From Paracidovorax avenae (lineage in GTDB: Bacteria; Pseudomonadota; Gammaproteobacteria; Burkholderiales; Burkholderiaceae_C): 64,000 bases of DNA. Of the stretch, positions 40,981 to 49,193 are shown one piece after another. A program made the translations under genes and the position numbers. The notes under the pieces are model-generated. The model saw nothing but the letters and a program-made list of their open reading frames with translations, did no database searches and was not told where the DNA came from. Location of the stretch: NCBI RefSeq assembly GCF_040892545.1, contig NZ_CP156079.1, forward strand, positions 620,001 to 684,000. Reading direction: 5' to 3'. The stretch's first letter is position 1, and each line of letters starts with the position of its first letter.

Positions 40981-42516
40981 CTAGAACCGGGGCAGATCCG
41001 GGTGCGCGATCTGGCCGCCGCGCACCAGCATCTTGCCGTACTCCGCGCAGCGGCTCAGCGTGGGGATGACCTTGCCCGGATTGAGCAGGCCGGCCGGGTC
41101 GAACGCGGCCTTGAGGGCGAACATCTGTGCGTTTTCCTCGGTGGTGAACTGGGTGCACATGCTGTTCAACTTCTCCACGCCCACGCCATGCTCGCCCGAG
41201 ACGGTGCCGCCCATGGCCACGCTGGTTTCCAGGATGTCGGCGCCGAAAAGCTCGCAGCGGTGCAGCTCGTCGGCGTCGTTGGCATCGAACAGCACCAGCG
41301 GGTGCAGGTTGCCGTCACCGGCATGGAAGACGTTGCAGCAGCGCAGGCCGTACTTTTTCTCCATCTCCTGGATGGCCAGAAGGATGTCGGCCAGGCGCTT
41401 GCGGGGGATGGTCGAGTCGAGGCACATGTAGTCGGGGCTGATGCGGCCGCTGGCGGGGAAGGCGTTCTTGCGGCCGCTCCAGAAGCGCAGGCGCTCGGCC
41501 TCGTTCTCGCTCATGGTGATGGCGGTGGCGCCGGCCGCGCGCAGCACCTCGCTCATGCGGCCGATCTCTTCCTCGACCTCTTCGGGCGTGCCGTCGCTCT
41601 CGCACAGCAGGATGGCTTCGGCCGTCAGGTCGTAGCCGGCCTGGACGAAGTCTTCCACGGCGGCCGTCATGGGCTTGTCCATCATCTCCAGCCCGGCCGG
41701 GATGATGCCGGCCGCGATGACGGCGGCCACCGCGTCGCCGGCTTTGCGCACATCGTCGAAGCTGGCCATGATGCAGCGCGCCAGCTGGGGCCTGGGGATG
41801 AGGCGCACCGTGGCCTCGGTGGTCACGGCCAGCATGCCTTCGCTGCCGATCACGGCGGCCAGCAGGTCGTAGCCGGGCGTATCGAGCGCCTCGCTGCCGA
41901 ATTCGACCGGCTCGCCTTCGACGGTGAAGCCGCGCACGCGCAGCACGTTGTGCACGGTGAGGCCGTATTTCAGGCAGTGCACGCCGCCCGAGTTCTCGGC
42001 GATGTTGCCGCCGATGGTGCAGGCGATCTGGCTGGACGGGTCGGGCGCGTAATAGAGCTGCCAGGGCGCGGCGGCCTCGCTGATGGCCAGGTTGCGCACG
42101 CCGCACTGCACGCGGGCGGTGCGGCTGACCGGGTCGATGCCCAGGATGCGGTTGAAGCGCGCCAGCGACAGCGTGACGCCCAGGGCGTGCGGCATGGCGC
42201 CGCCCGACAGGCCCGTGCCCGCGCCGCGCGCCACCACGGGCACGCCCAGCGCGTGGCAGGTGCGCAGCACGGCCTGCACCTGGAGCTCGGTCTCGGGCAG
42301 GCACACCACCAGCGGGCGCTGGCGGTAGGCGGTGAGGCCGTCGCATTCGTAGGGCGTGGTGTCTTCCGCGTGCCAGAGCAGCATGTGCGCGGGCAGGTGC
42401 GCGGACAGGGCCTGCACGACCTCTGCCTGCCGGGCGGCGCGCTCGGTGGCGCCGGGGGGCGGGCTGGCGGTCGTGGGGCCGGGGGATGCAGCGGGGAGGG
42501 GGGCGACGGCGCTCAT
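40981..42516 (-). CDS. glcD: FAD-linked oxidase, GlcD-type glycolate/lactate oxidase subunit
   Basis: A 511-residue flavoenzyme with the PCMH-type FAD-binding domain (VPVVARGAGTGLSGGAMPHA near residue 95) and the FAD-oxidase C-terminal domain (NVFHAGDGNLHPLVLFD and GTVSGEHGVGVEKLNSM, with the metal/FAD histidines). It resembles GlcD, the catalytic subunit of glycolate oxidase, which works with GlcE and GlcF. Neither glcE nor glcF lies next to it here; they may be elsewhere, or the enzyme may act alone like D-lactate dehydrogenases of the family. Confidence 0.85.
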   Translation of the reverse strand: MSAVAPLPAASPGPTTASPPPGATERAARQAEVVQALSAHLPAHMLLWHAEDTTPYECDGLTAYRQRPLVVCLPETELQVQAVLRTCHALGVPVVARGAGTGLSGGAMPHALGVTLSLARFNRILGIDPVSRTARVQCGVRNLAISEAAAPWQLYYAPDPSSQIACTIGGNIAENSGGVHCLKYGLTVHNVLRVRGFTVEGEPVEFGSEALDTPGYDLLAAVIGSEGMLAVTTEATVRLIPRPQLARCIMASFDDVRKAGDAVAAVIAAGIIPAGLEMMDKPMTAAVEDFVQAGYDLTAEAILLCESDGTPEEVEEEIGRMSEVLRAAGATAITMSENEAERLRFWSGRKNAFPASGRISPDYMCLDSTIPRKRLADILLAIQEMEKKYGLRCCNVFHAGDGNLHPLVLFDANDADELHRCELFGADILETSVAMGGTVSGEHGVGVEKLNSMCTQFTTEENAQMFALKAAFDPAGLLNPGKVIPTLSRCAEYGKMLVRGGQIAHPDLPRF

Positions 42517-42603
42517 GCCCTTGACTTTAGAGGAAGGCGGCCCGCGGGTGCGTGAGTTTTCTTTCAGCGCCGCGTGAATCGGCCGGATGACCGGCCGGAT
42601 CGA

Positions 42604-44601
42604 TCACACCGGTCCGGGGCTGACCGGGCGCCGGCTGCCTTCCAGCAGCCAGAGATGCCGGCTGGCGCGGGTCAGGGCCACGTAGAGCATGTTGCGTTCC
42701 CGGTAGGCCTCGTGCCGCGCGGCGGCACGGGGAAAGCGGCCGCGCTCGACCAGCGGCACGGCGACGTATTCGTATTCATGGCCTTTGCAGCGCTCCACGG
42801 TCAGCAGCTGCAGGCTGGGGGCCTCGTTGTGGCGGTGCTGCCGGATGCCGGACTCCACCATGAGCGCGAGCTGTCCCAGGAACTCATCGACGGACAGGCC
42901 CGCGCAGATGCGCGAGAGCGCCTGCAGGCTGTCCAGGCACTGGCGGTGTTCATGAGGGCTGATGGGGGCTTCGGCGAAGAATCGGTGCAGCAGCGGATGG
43001 CTGCAGAGCCGGCCGGCGTCCGCGCACACCTCGGGCGGCAGGTCGAGCCAGGCCTCGCAGGCGGCGGAGGCCACGGACGCGTTGGGGTCAAAGCTGGCGC
43101 GCAGCAGGAAGTCGCGCATGCGGTCCGGCTGGTGGACGAGTTCGGCGGCCACGGCGCGGGTGTCCACTTCGGCGGTGGAGTATTGCGCCAGCGCCTGCAG
43201 GTCGAACTGGCCATTGGCCAGCACGTCGGCATCGGGCCGGCTGCCGCGCCGCACATAGCGCATCAGGCCGTCGAGGGCGCTGCTCAGGATGCCCTGCGTG
43301 AGCCGCACGTGGCCGCCGCAGCCCGGCAGCGCGCGTAACAGGGCCAGTACCAGGGCGATCGCGGGGCGCTGGTAGAACCGCTTCAGCCCCTTGCAGGCGT
43401 AATGGATGCCCTCGTGGGCGAAGCGCCATTCCAGCAGCACGGAGTCCTCGGGTGAGCGCAGCACCACGGTCAGGCAGGGCGCCGTACCGGTCGCGGGGGG
43501 CGGAGCGTCCTGCACGCGTTGGTGGACGGCCAGCAGTTGCCGGGCGCAGTCCTCGTCGCTGTCATACGTGAGCCGCTCGAAGCGGGCGGCCTTGGCGGGG
43601 TAGTGCGTCTCGAATTCCACGCCGAAGAGCGGGTTCAGGCCTTCGCAGATGGCCTTGCCGAAGCGGTAGGTGGTGTTGAGCGTAAGCACTTCGGGCGGCT
43701 CGGGCAGTTCCTGCCGGATGCGTTGCAGCCCGTTGCCGAAGACGGAGAACGCGCCGGGCAGGATGTGCTGGTTGAAGTCGCCCGCGCCCACGAACACGCC
43801 GTTGCCGCCTGCCACGAGGTGGCGCAGCACCAGCATGGCGGCCTCGTCCAGGTCCTGCAGTTCGTCGAACAGCACCGCGTCGTGGCGGCCCTCCAGCCAG
43901 GGGTATGGATCGCCGAAGTCCAGCGCGCAGAGCTGCCGGGCGATTTCGTAGGTGCAGTCGCCCGGAGCATAGAACTGTGGTTCGTCGTCCGGTCCCCGGC
44001 GCAGGCGCTCGTACCGGCCCAGCAGCAGGTAGAGTCCGTAGTCCAGCGCGTTGTCCCGGCAGTAGGCGGCCGCGTGCATGCCTTCCCGGTCGATGTCGCG
44101 GTGCAGGAGGCGCTGCTTGGCCAGGGCCTCGAAGTCGGTGAAGGCCTGCACGTCGAGTTCGCGGGCCAGGAAGTCGACGGCCTCGGGCGGTGCCTCGTGC
44201 CGCAGTTCCTGCAGCAGCGCGGCGTGGGCCTGGCGGATCAGCAACTGGCGCTCCAGCGGCTCGGTGAGTGCGTTCACGGGCAGGCCCTGCGCTTTCAGCA
44301 GGCCGGCGCAGAGCTGCTCCACCGTCATGATCCGCACCTCGCGCGCGTCGGCCGGCATGTAGCGGCCCAGCCGGTCGCGGAGGGCGGCGAGGCCCGCGTC
44401 GGAGTAGGCCAGCATGAGCACCCGGCGCGCACCGTGCATCTGGACCAGGTCCGCCGCCTTGGTCGCCAGGGTGGTGGTCTTGCCCGTGCCTGCCAGCGCG
44501 TTGATGAGCACCGTCTTCGCCGTGGTGTTGAGGACGGCCTTCTGCTCGTCGTTCGGGCGGCGCTGGATGAAGGGGGCGGCGGGGGAGGGATGCTGGGCCA
44601 T
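42604..44601 (-). CDS. Orphan UvrD/Rep-like superfamily 1 DNA helicase
   Basis: A 665-residue protein with SF1A helicase motifs in order: Q-motif region RRPNDEQKAVLN, Walker A LAGTGKTTTLATKAA (about residue 35), motif II AVLFDELQDLDEAA, motif IV-like NTTYRFGKAICEGL, motif V SLQLLTVERCKGHEYEYVAV and motif VI NMLYVALTRASRHLWLL. It is shorter than UvrD (about 720) and has an unusual middle region (about 400-540). I chose the ATG at 44601. It probably unwinds DNA using ATP; pathway unknown. No nuclease or defence partner lies beside it. Confidence 0.8.
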   Translation of the reverse strand: MAQHPSPAAPFIQRRPNDEQKAVLNTTAKTVLINALAGTGKTTTLATKAADLVQMHGARRVLMLAYSDAGLAALRDRLGRYMPADAREVRIMTVEQLCAGLLKAQGLPVNALTEPLERQLLIRQAHAALLQELRHEAPPEAVDFLARELDVQAFTDFEALAKQRLLHRDIDREGMHAAAYCRDNALDYGLYLLLGRYERLRRGPDDEPQFYAPGDCTYEIARQLCALDFGDPYPWLEGRHDAVLFDELQDLDEAAMLVLRHLVAGGNGVFVGAGDFNQHILPGAFSVFGNGLQRIRQELPEPPEVLTLNTTYRFGKAICEGLNPLFGVEFETHYPAKAARFERLTYDSDEDCARQLLAVHQRVQDAPPPATGTAPCLTVVLRSPEDSVLLEWRFAHEGIHYACKGLKRFYQRPAIALVLALLRALPGCGGHVRLTQGILSSALDGLMRYVRRGSRPDADVLANGQFDLQALAQYSTAEVDTRAVAAELVHQPDRMRDFLLRASFDPNASVASAACEAWLDLPPEVCADAGRLCSHPLLHRFFAEAPISPHEHRQCLDSLQALSRICAGLSVDEFLGQLALMVESGIRQHRHNEAPSLQLLTVERCKGHEYEYVAVPLVERGRFPRAAARHEAYRERNMLYVALTRASRHLWLLEGSRRPVSPGPV

Positions 44602-44642
44602 TGGATCGGATGCAGGAGGCCCGCAGGGCCTCGGGGGTGTTG

Positions 44643-45548
44643 TCAGGTGACCCTGCGCAGCCATTCGGCGAAGGCGGCACATTCCCAGCGGTCCATGGTG
44701 CCGGTGCGCCAGCAGAGGTAGTGGGCATGGGGGCTGGGCGCATCGAGCGGGAACAGCCGCACGAGGGTGCCGTTCTCCATCCAGGATGCGCCGAGCTTGA
44801 GGCGCACGAGCGCCACGCCCATGCCGGCCGACGCGGCGTCGCACATCAGGCCGATGTCGTTGAACTGCGAACCTTCCGAGGGCTCCGCCCAGCCGAGTCC
44901 GGCGGCGGCGAACCAGGTGCGCCACGGCTCCAGCGGGCTGCGCAGCAGGGGCGTGCCTTCGAGGTCCGCGGGGCGTTCGAAGGGGCCGTGCTCGCGCAGG
45001 AAGGCGGGGGAGGCCAGGGGCGTGACGACGTCGCGCGACAGCTCCACGTGCTCCATGTCGGCATAGTGCCCCGGGCCGAAGCGGACCACGAGGTCGGCGT
45101 CTTCCGCCACCACGTCGAGCAGGGGGATGGAGACGTGCAGTGCCAGGTCGATCTCCGGGTAGGCCTCCGTGAACTGGCGCAGGCGCGGGATCAGGATGGC
45201 CCGCGCGAAGGTGGGCGTGACGGCGATCTTGAGCCGCCGCTTGCCCGGCGCGGCCGCCGTGCCCGGAAAGCGCTGCAGCGCGCCCAGGCCCTCGCGCACG
45301 TGGGCCAGGTAGGCGCTGCCTTCGGTGGTGAGCGAGAAATCCGCCCGCCCGAACAGCCGCGCACCCAGGATCTGCTCCAGCTGGCGCACGCGATGGCTCA
45401 CCGCGCTGGGCGTGACGCACAGCTCGTCGGCCGTCTGCGTCACGCTGCGCAACCGCGCCAGCGCCTCGAAGGTCAGCAGGCACTGGATCGGCGGGATGCG
45501 CTGGGCGGCGCTTCTGGAAGACGGCGAAGTGGGGCTTAGGGAGGCCAT
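44643..45548 (-). CDS. LysR-family regulator (GcvA-like)
   Basis: A 301-residue LysR-type regulator. The helix-turn-helix (QCLLTFEALARLRSVTQTAD then ELCVTPSAVSHRVRQLEQIL) is of the GcvA/AmpR subgroup and the effector domain begins near residue 95 (LKIAVTPTFARAILIPRL). I use the ATG at 45548; a GTG seven codons earlier is possible. It lies 60 bp downstream of purU on the same strand. GcvA-type regulators act on glycine or one-carbon genes, so a link to purU is conceivable but unproven. Confidence 0.85.
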   Translation of the reverse strand: MASLSPTSPSSRSAAQRIPPIQCLLTFEALARLRSVTQTADELCVTPSAVSHRVRQLEQILGARLFGRADFSLTTEGSAYLAHVREGLGALQRFPGTAAAPGKRRLKIAVTPTFARAILIPRLRQFTEAYPEIDLALHVSIPLLDVVAEDADLVVRFGPGHYADMEHVELSRDVVTPLASPAFLREHGPFERPADLEGTPLLRSPLEPWRTWFAAAGLGWAEPSEGSQFNDIGLMCDAASAGMGVALVRLKLGASWMENGTLVRLFPLDAPSPHAHYLCWRTGTMDRWECAAFAEWLRRVT

Positions 45549-45608
45549 CTCACGGATTCCCGACGCCACGCTCCGCCTGCCGCGCAGCGCTTCAGGGGAT
45601 GTTGCACG

Positions 45609-46457
45609 TTATTTGAAAATCACCGTCTTGTGGCCGTTGAGCAGCACCCGGTGCTCGGTGTGCCACTTCACGGCGCGGGCCAGGACCTGGCTTTCGGTGT
45701 CGCGGCCGCGGGCCGTCAGGTCTTCCACGGTGTCGGTGTGGTCGGCGCGGGCCACGTCCTGCTCGATGATCGGGCCTTCGTCCAGGTCGGCGGTCACGTA
45801 GTGGGCGGTGGCGCCGATGAGCTTCACGCCGCGGTCGTGTGCCTGGTAGTAGGGCTTGGCGCCCTTGAAGCTGGGCAGGAAGCTGTGGTGGATGTTGATG
45901 GCCCGGCCTTCCAGCTTGCGGCACAGGTCGTCCGACAGCACCTGCATGTAGCGGGCCAGCACGACCAGCTCGGCGCCTTCCTGCTGGATGATCTCGTACT
46001 GGCGCGCCTCGGCCTGGGGCTTGTTGTCCTTCGTGACCGGAATGTGGTGGAAGGGCACGTTGTAGCTGGCCGCCAGTTGGTAGAAGTCGCGGTGGTTGCT
46101 GATGATGGCGCAGATGTGCACCGGCAGCAGCCCGGACTTCCAGCGGAACAGCAGGTCGTTGAGGCAGTGGCCTTCGCGGCTGACCATGATGGCGGTCTTC
46201 ATGGGCTCGCTGGCGGCGTGCAGGCTCCAGTGCATGCGGTGCGGCTCGGCGAACTCGGTGAGGCGGGCGCGCAACGCGGCCTGGTCGTGGGTGTCGCAGG
46301 CGAAGCGCACGCGCATGAAGAACAGGCCGGTGGCGTGGTCGTTGTACTGGGCGGCTTCCTCGATGTTGCCCCCATGCTCGAGCAGAAATCCGGAGACCGC
46401 ATGCACCAGCCCGAGCTTGTCCGGGCAGGAGAGGGTGAGAATATAGGCTTGGGTCAT
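45609..46457 (-). CDS. purU: Formyltetrahydrofolate deformylase
   Basis: A 282-residue enzyme that hydrolyses 10-formyl-THF to formate and THF, balancing one-carbon pools. The N-terminal ACT domain (AYILTLSCPDKLGLVHAVSG) is followed by the formyltransferase domain with NHRDFYQLAASYNVPFHHIP, the catalytic INIHHSFLPSFKGAKPYYQA (Asn-His) and the Asp in DLDEGPIIEQD. Length and all motifs are normal for PurU. Confidence 0.96.
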   Translation of the reverse strand: MTQAYILTLSCPDKLGLVHAVSGFLLEHGGNIEEAAQYNDHATGLFFMRVRFACDTHDQAALRARLTEFAEPHRMHWSLHAASEPMKTAIMVSREGHCLNDLLFRWKSGLLPVHICAIISNHRDFYQLAASYNVPFHHIPVTKDNKPQAEARQYEIIQQEGAELVVLARYMQVLSDDLCRKLEGRAINIHHSFLPSFKGAKPYYQAHDRGVKLIGATAHYVTADLDEGPIIEQDVARADHTDTVEDLTARGRDTESQVLARAVKWHTEHRVLLNGHKTVIFK

Positions 46458-46508
46458 AGCGGGGCGATTGTCGCAGCACGGCCCGCAGCAACGCGGAGCA
46501 AGGAATTG

Positions 46509-48482
46509 ATGCATGAGGAGGAGGGGGGCGTCCCCCGCAACGCTCCCGGGGGGATGGCAGGCTGGTGGGTACCCGCCGCCCTGCTTCTGTACGCTGCCGC
46601 CGGGCTGGCCTGGGTGGCCGGCGCGGAGGCGCTTTTGCCGGCCGGCAGTGTGCTGCGCGCGGTGTTGCAGGCGGCCTTCGTGCTGGCGCCGGCGGGCTGT
46701 GGCGTGTGGGCGCTGCGGCGCTGGCGCGCGCGCGGCCGGGAGATCGCGGTGCTGGCCCGTGGTGCCGTGCAGGCCGACGAGCGCCAGCGGCTCGCGGCCA
46801 CGGTGGTGGACAACGCGGCCGAGGGCATGGTGGTGACCGACGCCGAGAGCCGCATCCTCTCGGTGAATGCGGCCTTCACGCGGCTCATGGGGTACGGCGA
46901 GGCGGAACTGCTGGGCCGCACGCCGCGGATGTTCAAGTCGGGTCGCCACGGGCGTTCGTTCTACGAGGCCATGTGGGAAGAGCTGGGCCGCACCGGGCAC
47001 TGGCAGGGCGAAATCTGGAACCGCCGCAAGAACGGCGAGGTGTTCCCCGAGCGCATGTCGCTCTCCAGCGTGCGCAACGCGCGCGGCGAGGTGACGCACT
47101 ACGTGTGCCTGTTCACCGACATTTCCCAGGAGCACGAGCAGCGGCGCCGGCTGGAGGTGATGGCCCATACCGACCCGCTCACGGGACTGCCCAACCGCAC
47201 GTTCTTCGCGCAGCAGCTCGAGGAGGCGATGGCGGACGCGCGCGCCCGCGGCGAGCCGCTGGCGGTGCTGCTGGTCAACCTGGACCGGTTCAAGGATGTG
47301 AACGACAGCTACGGCCACGCGGTGGGCGACCAGGTGCTGCGCCACATCGCCGCGCGCGTGCAGGAGGCGCTGCGGCCGGGCGACCTCGCGGGGCGCCTGG
47401 CGGGCGACGAGATCGGCGTGATCGCCCGCCGCGTGGACGGGGCGCAGGGCGCGGTGGCGGCCGCCCGGGCCCTGCTGGCCGCCCTGGCCGAGCCCTGGCG
47501 CTCGCCCGACGGCTTCGAGGTGGTGGCCTCGGCCAGCGTGGGCATCTGCCTTTTCCCGGACCATGGCGATACCGCCGATGCGCTGCTGCAAGGCGCCCAT
47601 GCGGCGGTGTACGGCGCGCGCGAGCACGGGCAGGGCGCATGGCATTTCTTCGACGAGAGCCTGACCCAGGCCGCGCGCGAGCGCCTCGCCCTGGAAGCGC
47701 GGCTGCGCTCGGCGCTGGCCCAGGGGCACCTGCAGCTGCACTACCAGCCGCAGGTGGACATCGCCTCCGGGCGCATCGTGGGCGCGGAGGCGCTGGTGCG
47801 CTGGATCGACCCGGTGGAGGGGACCATCGCGCCCGACCGATTCATCCCGGTGGCCGAGCGCACGGGCATGATCGGCCCGCTGGGCGTCTGGGTGATGCAG
47901 GAGGCCTGCCGCCAGGCCCAGGGCTGGCGCGAGGCGGGGCTGCCCGAGGTGACGATGGCGGTGAACGTCTCCCCGCGCCAGTTCCACCTGACCGACCTGG
48001 CCGGCTGCGCGGCCCTCGCGCTGGCGGATTCCGGCCTGCCGTCCACGCTGTTGGAACTCGAACTGACCGAGGGCGCGCTGGCGGAGCGCCCCGAAGAGGC
48101 GCGCCAGGTGCTGCTGCGGCTGCGCGGCCTGGGACTGCGGCTGGCGATCGACGATTTCGGCACGGGCTACTCGTCGCTGGCGCACCTCAAGCGCTTCCCG
48201 ATCGATGTGCTGAAGATCGACAAGGGGTTCATCCGCGACCTGCCGCAGAGCGCGGACGACATGGCGATCTGCGCGGCCATCATCGCGATGGGGCACAGCC
48301 TGGGCCTGGCGGTGCTGGCCGAGGGGGTGGAGACGCCGGAGCAGCTGGCGTTCCTGCGCAGCCGCGGCTGCGACCGCTACCAGGGCTACCTGTGCCGCCG
48401 GCCGGTGCCCGCGGCGGAGTTCGCGGCCCTGCTGGCGCAGCAGGCCGCGGGAGTTGACGCGCCTTTGCCGGCCCAGCCATAA
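46509..48482 (+). CDS. Membrane PAS-GGDEF-EAL protein, probable c-di-GMP phosphodiesterase
   Basis: A 657-residue signalling protein. Two membrane segments lie at about residues 15-65, then a PAS domain (about 95-210; DNAAEGMVVTDAESRILSVN), a GGDEF domain (about 220-385) and an EAL domain (about 400-650). The GGDEF site is altered to AGDEI (about residue 298), so cyclase activity is doubtful. The EAL domain keeps its residues: EALVRW, NVSPRQF, ELTEG, IDDFGTGYSS, KIDKGF, AEGVET and YQGYL. It therefore probably degrades c-di-GMP, with the GGDEF part possibly sensing GTP. AGGAA precedes the ATG. Confidence 0.88.
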   Translation: MHEEEGGVPRNAPGGMAGWWVPAALLLYAAAGLAWVAGAEALLPAGSVLRAVLQAAFVLAPAGCGVWALRRWRARGREIAVLARGAVQADERQRLAATVVDNAAEGMVVTDAESRILSVNAAFTRLMGYGEAELLGRTPRMFKSGRHGRSFYEAMWEELGRTGHWQGEIWNRRKNGEVFPERMSLSSVRNARGEVTHYVCLFTDISQEHEQRRRLEVMAHTDPLTGLPNRTFFAQQLEEAMADARARGEPLAVLLVNLDRFKDVNDSYGHAVGDQVLRHIAARVQEALRPGDLAGRLAGDEIGVIARRVDGAQGAVAAARALLAALAEPWRSPDGFEVVASASVGICLFPDHGDTADALLQGAHAAVYGAREHGQGAWHFFDESLTQAARERLALEARLRSALAQGHLQLHYQPQVDIASGRIVGAEALVRWIDPVEGTIAPDRFIPVAERTGMIGPLGVWVMQEACRQAQGWREAGLPEVTMAVNVSPRQFHLTDLAGCAALALADSGLPSTLLELELTEGALAERPEEARQVLLRLRGLGLRLAIDDFGTGYSSLAHLKRFPIDVLKIDKGFIRDLPQSADDMAICAAIIAMGHSLGLAVLAEGVETPEQLAFLRSRGCDRYQGYLCRRPVPAAEFAALLAQQAAGVDAPLPAQP

Positions 48483-48483
48483 T
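48454..48483 (+). promoter_or_regulatory. Promoter of the mgtC leader region
   Basis: TTGACG (48454-48459) and CATAAT (48478-48483) are spaced by 18 bp, and the CATAAT overlaps the stop codon of the preceding gene. It would start a transcript with about 155 nt before the first small ORF and about 795 nt before mgtC. Confidence 0.65.
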
Positions 48484-48644
48484 CCGCCCGCTTTTTCCGC
48501 GGGCCGCGCGGGCGTCCCTGCCCGTGCCGAAGACGCCGCGGAAGCGGCGCGGCAGGACTGCCGCCTTCCGGCCCCTGCCGGCTTCTTCCCGCACCTCCCG
48601 TGCGGGCCCATCCACCGGAGCGCGCGAGCGCGGGAGAGAACGCC
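48484..48644 (+). promoter_or_regulatory. Structured 5' leader upstream of the proline-rich ORF
   Basis: This GC-rich stretch contains several inverted repeats, the clearest being CCCGCAC / GTGCGGG with a 5-base loop (48588-48606), plus GCCGC / GCGGC repeats near 48531-48553. No known riboswitch consensus is recognisable by eye. It ends in GGGAGAGA, a ribosome-binding site for the ORF at 48645. Confidence 0.45.
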
Positions 48645-48776
48645 ATGGACCCCTACCCTAGACGGCCCTCCCCTGCCATGACCCCGGTGTGCCCGATGGC
48701 CGCCCACTTCCCCCGCATTTCCCTTGCCGCATCCGGCGCGCGCCCGGACGCCGCCTGCCGTCCGCCCCGCCGCTGA
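48645..48776 (+). CDS. Proline-rich leader ORF (43 codons), MgtL-like in character
   Basis: The frame starts MDPYPRRPSP and has 9 prolines in 43 codons, four of them in the first ten. GGGAGAGA lies 6 nt before the ATG. Enteric mgtL, the leader of the magnesium transporter gene mgtA, starts MEPDPTPLPRRR; acidic-residue/proline runs there destabilise the ribosome at low magnesium and so raise expression of the downstream gene. The match of residue pattern, place before an mgtC gene and leader length support a similar role. High GC content raises the chance frequency of Pro codons, so this needs comparative support. Confidence 0.5.
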   Translation: MDPYPRRPSPAMTPVCPMAAHFPRISLAASGARPDAACRPPRR

Positions 48777-48784
48777 CGGCATGG

Positions 48785-48817
48785 AGGCTTCCCGCGCGTC
48801 TCGCGCGGCTGGAGCCT
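48785..48817 (+). promoter_or_regulatory. Hairpin covering the ribosome-binding site of the MgtE_N-like gene
   Basis: An upper stem CCGCGCG / CGCGCGG with a TCT loop and a lower stem AGGCT / AGCCT form one hairpin. The GGAG that would serve the ATG at 48822 is partly in the lower stem, so folding could block translation. It lies directly after the stop of the proline-rich ORF. Confidence 0.5.
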
Positions 48818-48821
48818 TCGC

Positions 48822-49193
48822 ATGTTCTTCTTCCGTTCCTTTCTTCCCGCTTCCTCCCTGAGGGACGAGGTGGTCGCCCTGGTGCTGCGCGACGCGCTCG
48901 CCCGCCGCCGCCCGCAGGCGCTGTGCGGCCTGCTGCAGAGCCACGGACGCGGCGCCGTGGCGGCCTGCCTGTCCCGCGAGCCGGGCGCGGTGATCGCCGA
49001 TGCGCTGTCCATGCTGCCCGCGGACCAGCGCCGCGCGGTCTTCCTGCGCCTGAGCCGGCCCGCGCGCGAGCGGGCCGAGCGCATCGGCGGCCGGGCTTTC
49101 GACGCTTTCGGGCCTTCCGGCCCGGCGGGTGCCTGGCGCCGCGCGCGGGCCTGGGTGGCCCGCCGCTGCCGGCGTTCCGGCAGGGCGGCCTGA
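48822..49193 (+). CDS. Small protein resembling a lone MgtE N-domain
   Basis: A 123-residue soluble protein with a hydrophobic start (MFFFRSFLPASSLRDEVVAL), helical repeats and a basic tail (RRARAWVARRCRRSGRAA). The stretch ADALSMLPADQRRAVFLRL resembles the repeat of the MgtE N-domain, the cytoplasmic part of MgtE magnesium channels that senses magnesium. No channel domain follows. Its stop overlaps the start of the next small ORF (TGATG). A role in magnesium sensing with mgtC is inference; the similarity is weak and read by eye. Confidence 0.5.
   Translation: MFFFRSFLPASSLRDEVVALVLRDALARRRPQALCGLLQSHGRGAVAACLSREPGAVIADALSMLPADQRRAVFLRLSRPARERAERIGGRAFDAFGPSGPAGAWRRARAWVARRCRRSGRAA

Noticed and set aside
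44602-45483. In-frame upstream extension of the helicase reading into the LysR gene
   Set aside because: The extra sequence is a shadow of the LysR gene in another frame; helicase motifs begin only after the ATG at 44601.
48781-48861. 26-codon ORF starting at 48781 and ending PFFPLPP
   Set aside because: It has no ribosome-binding site of its own and lies mostly inside the MgtE_N-like gene in another frame. The proline-rich end is noted but the case is weaker than for the ORFs at 48645 and 49193.
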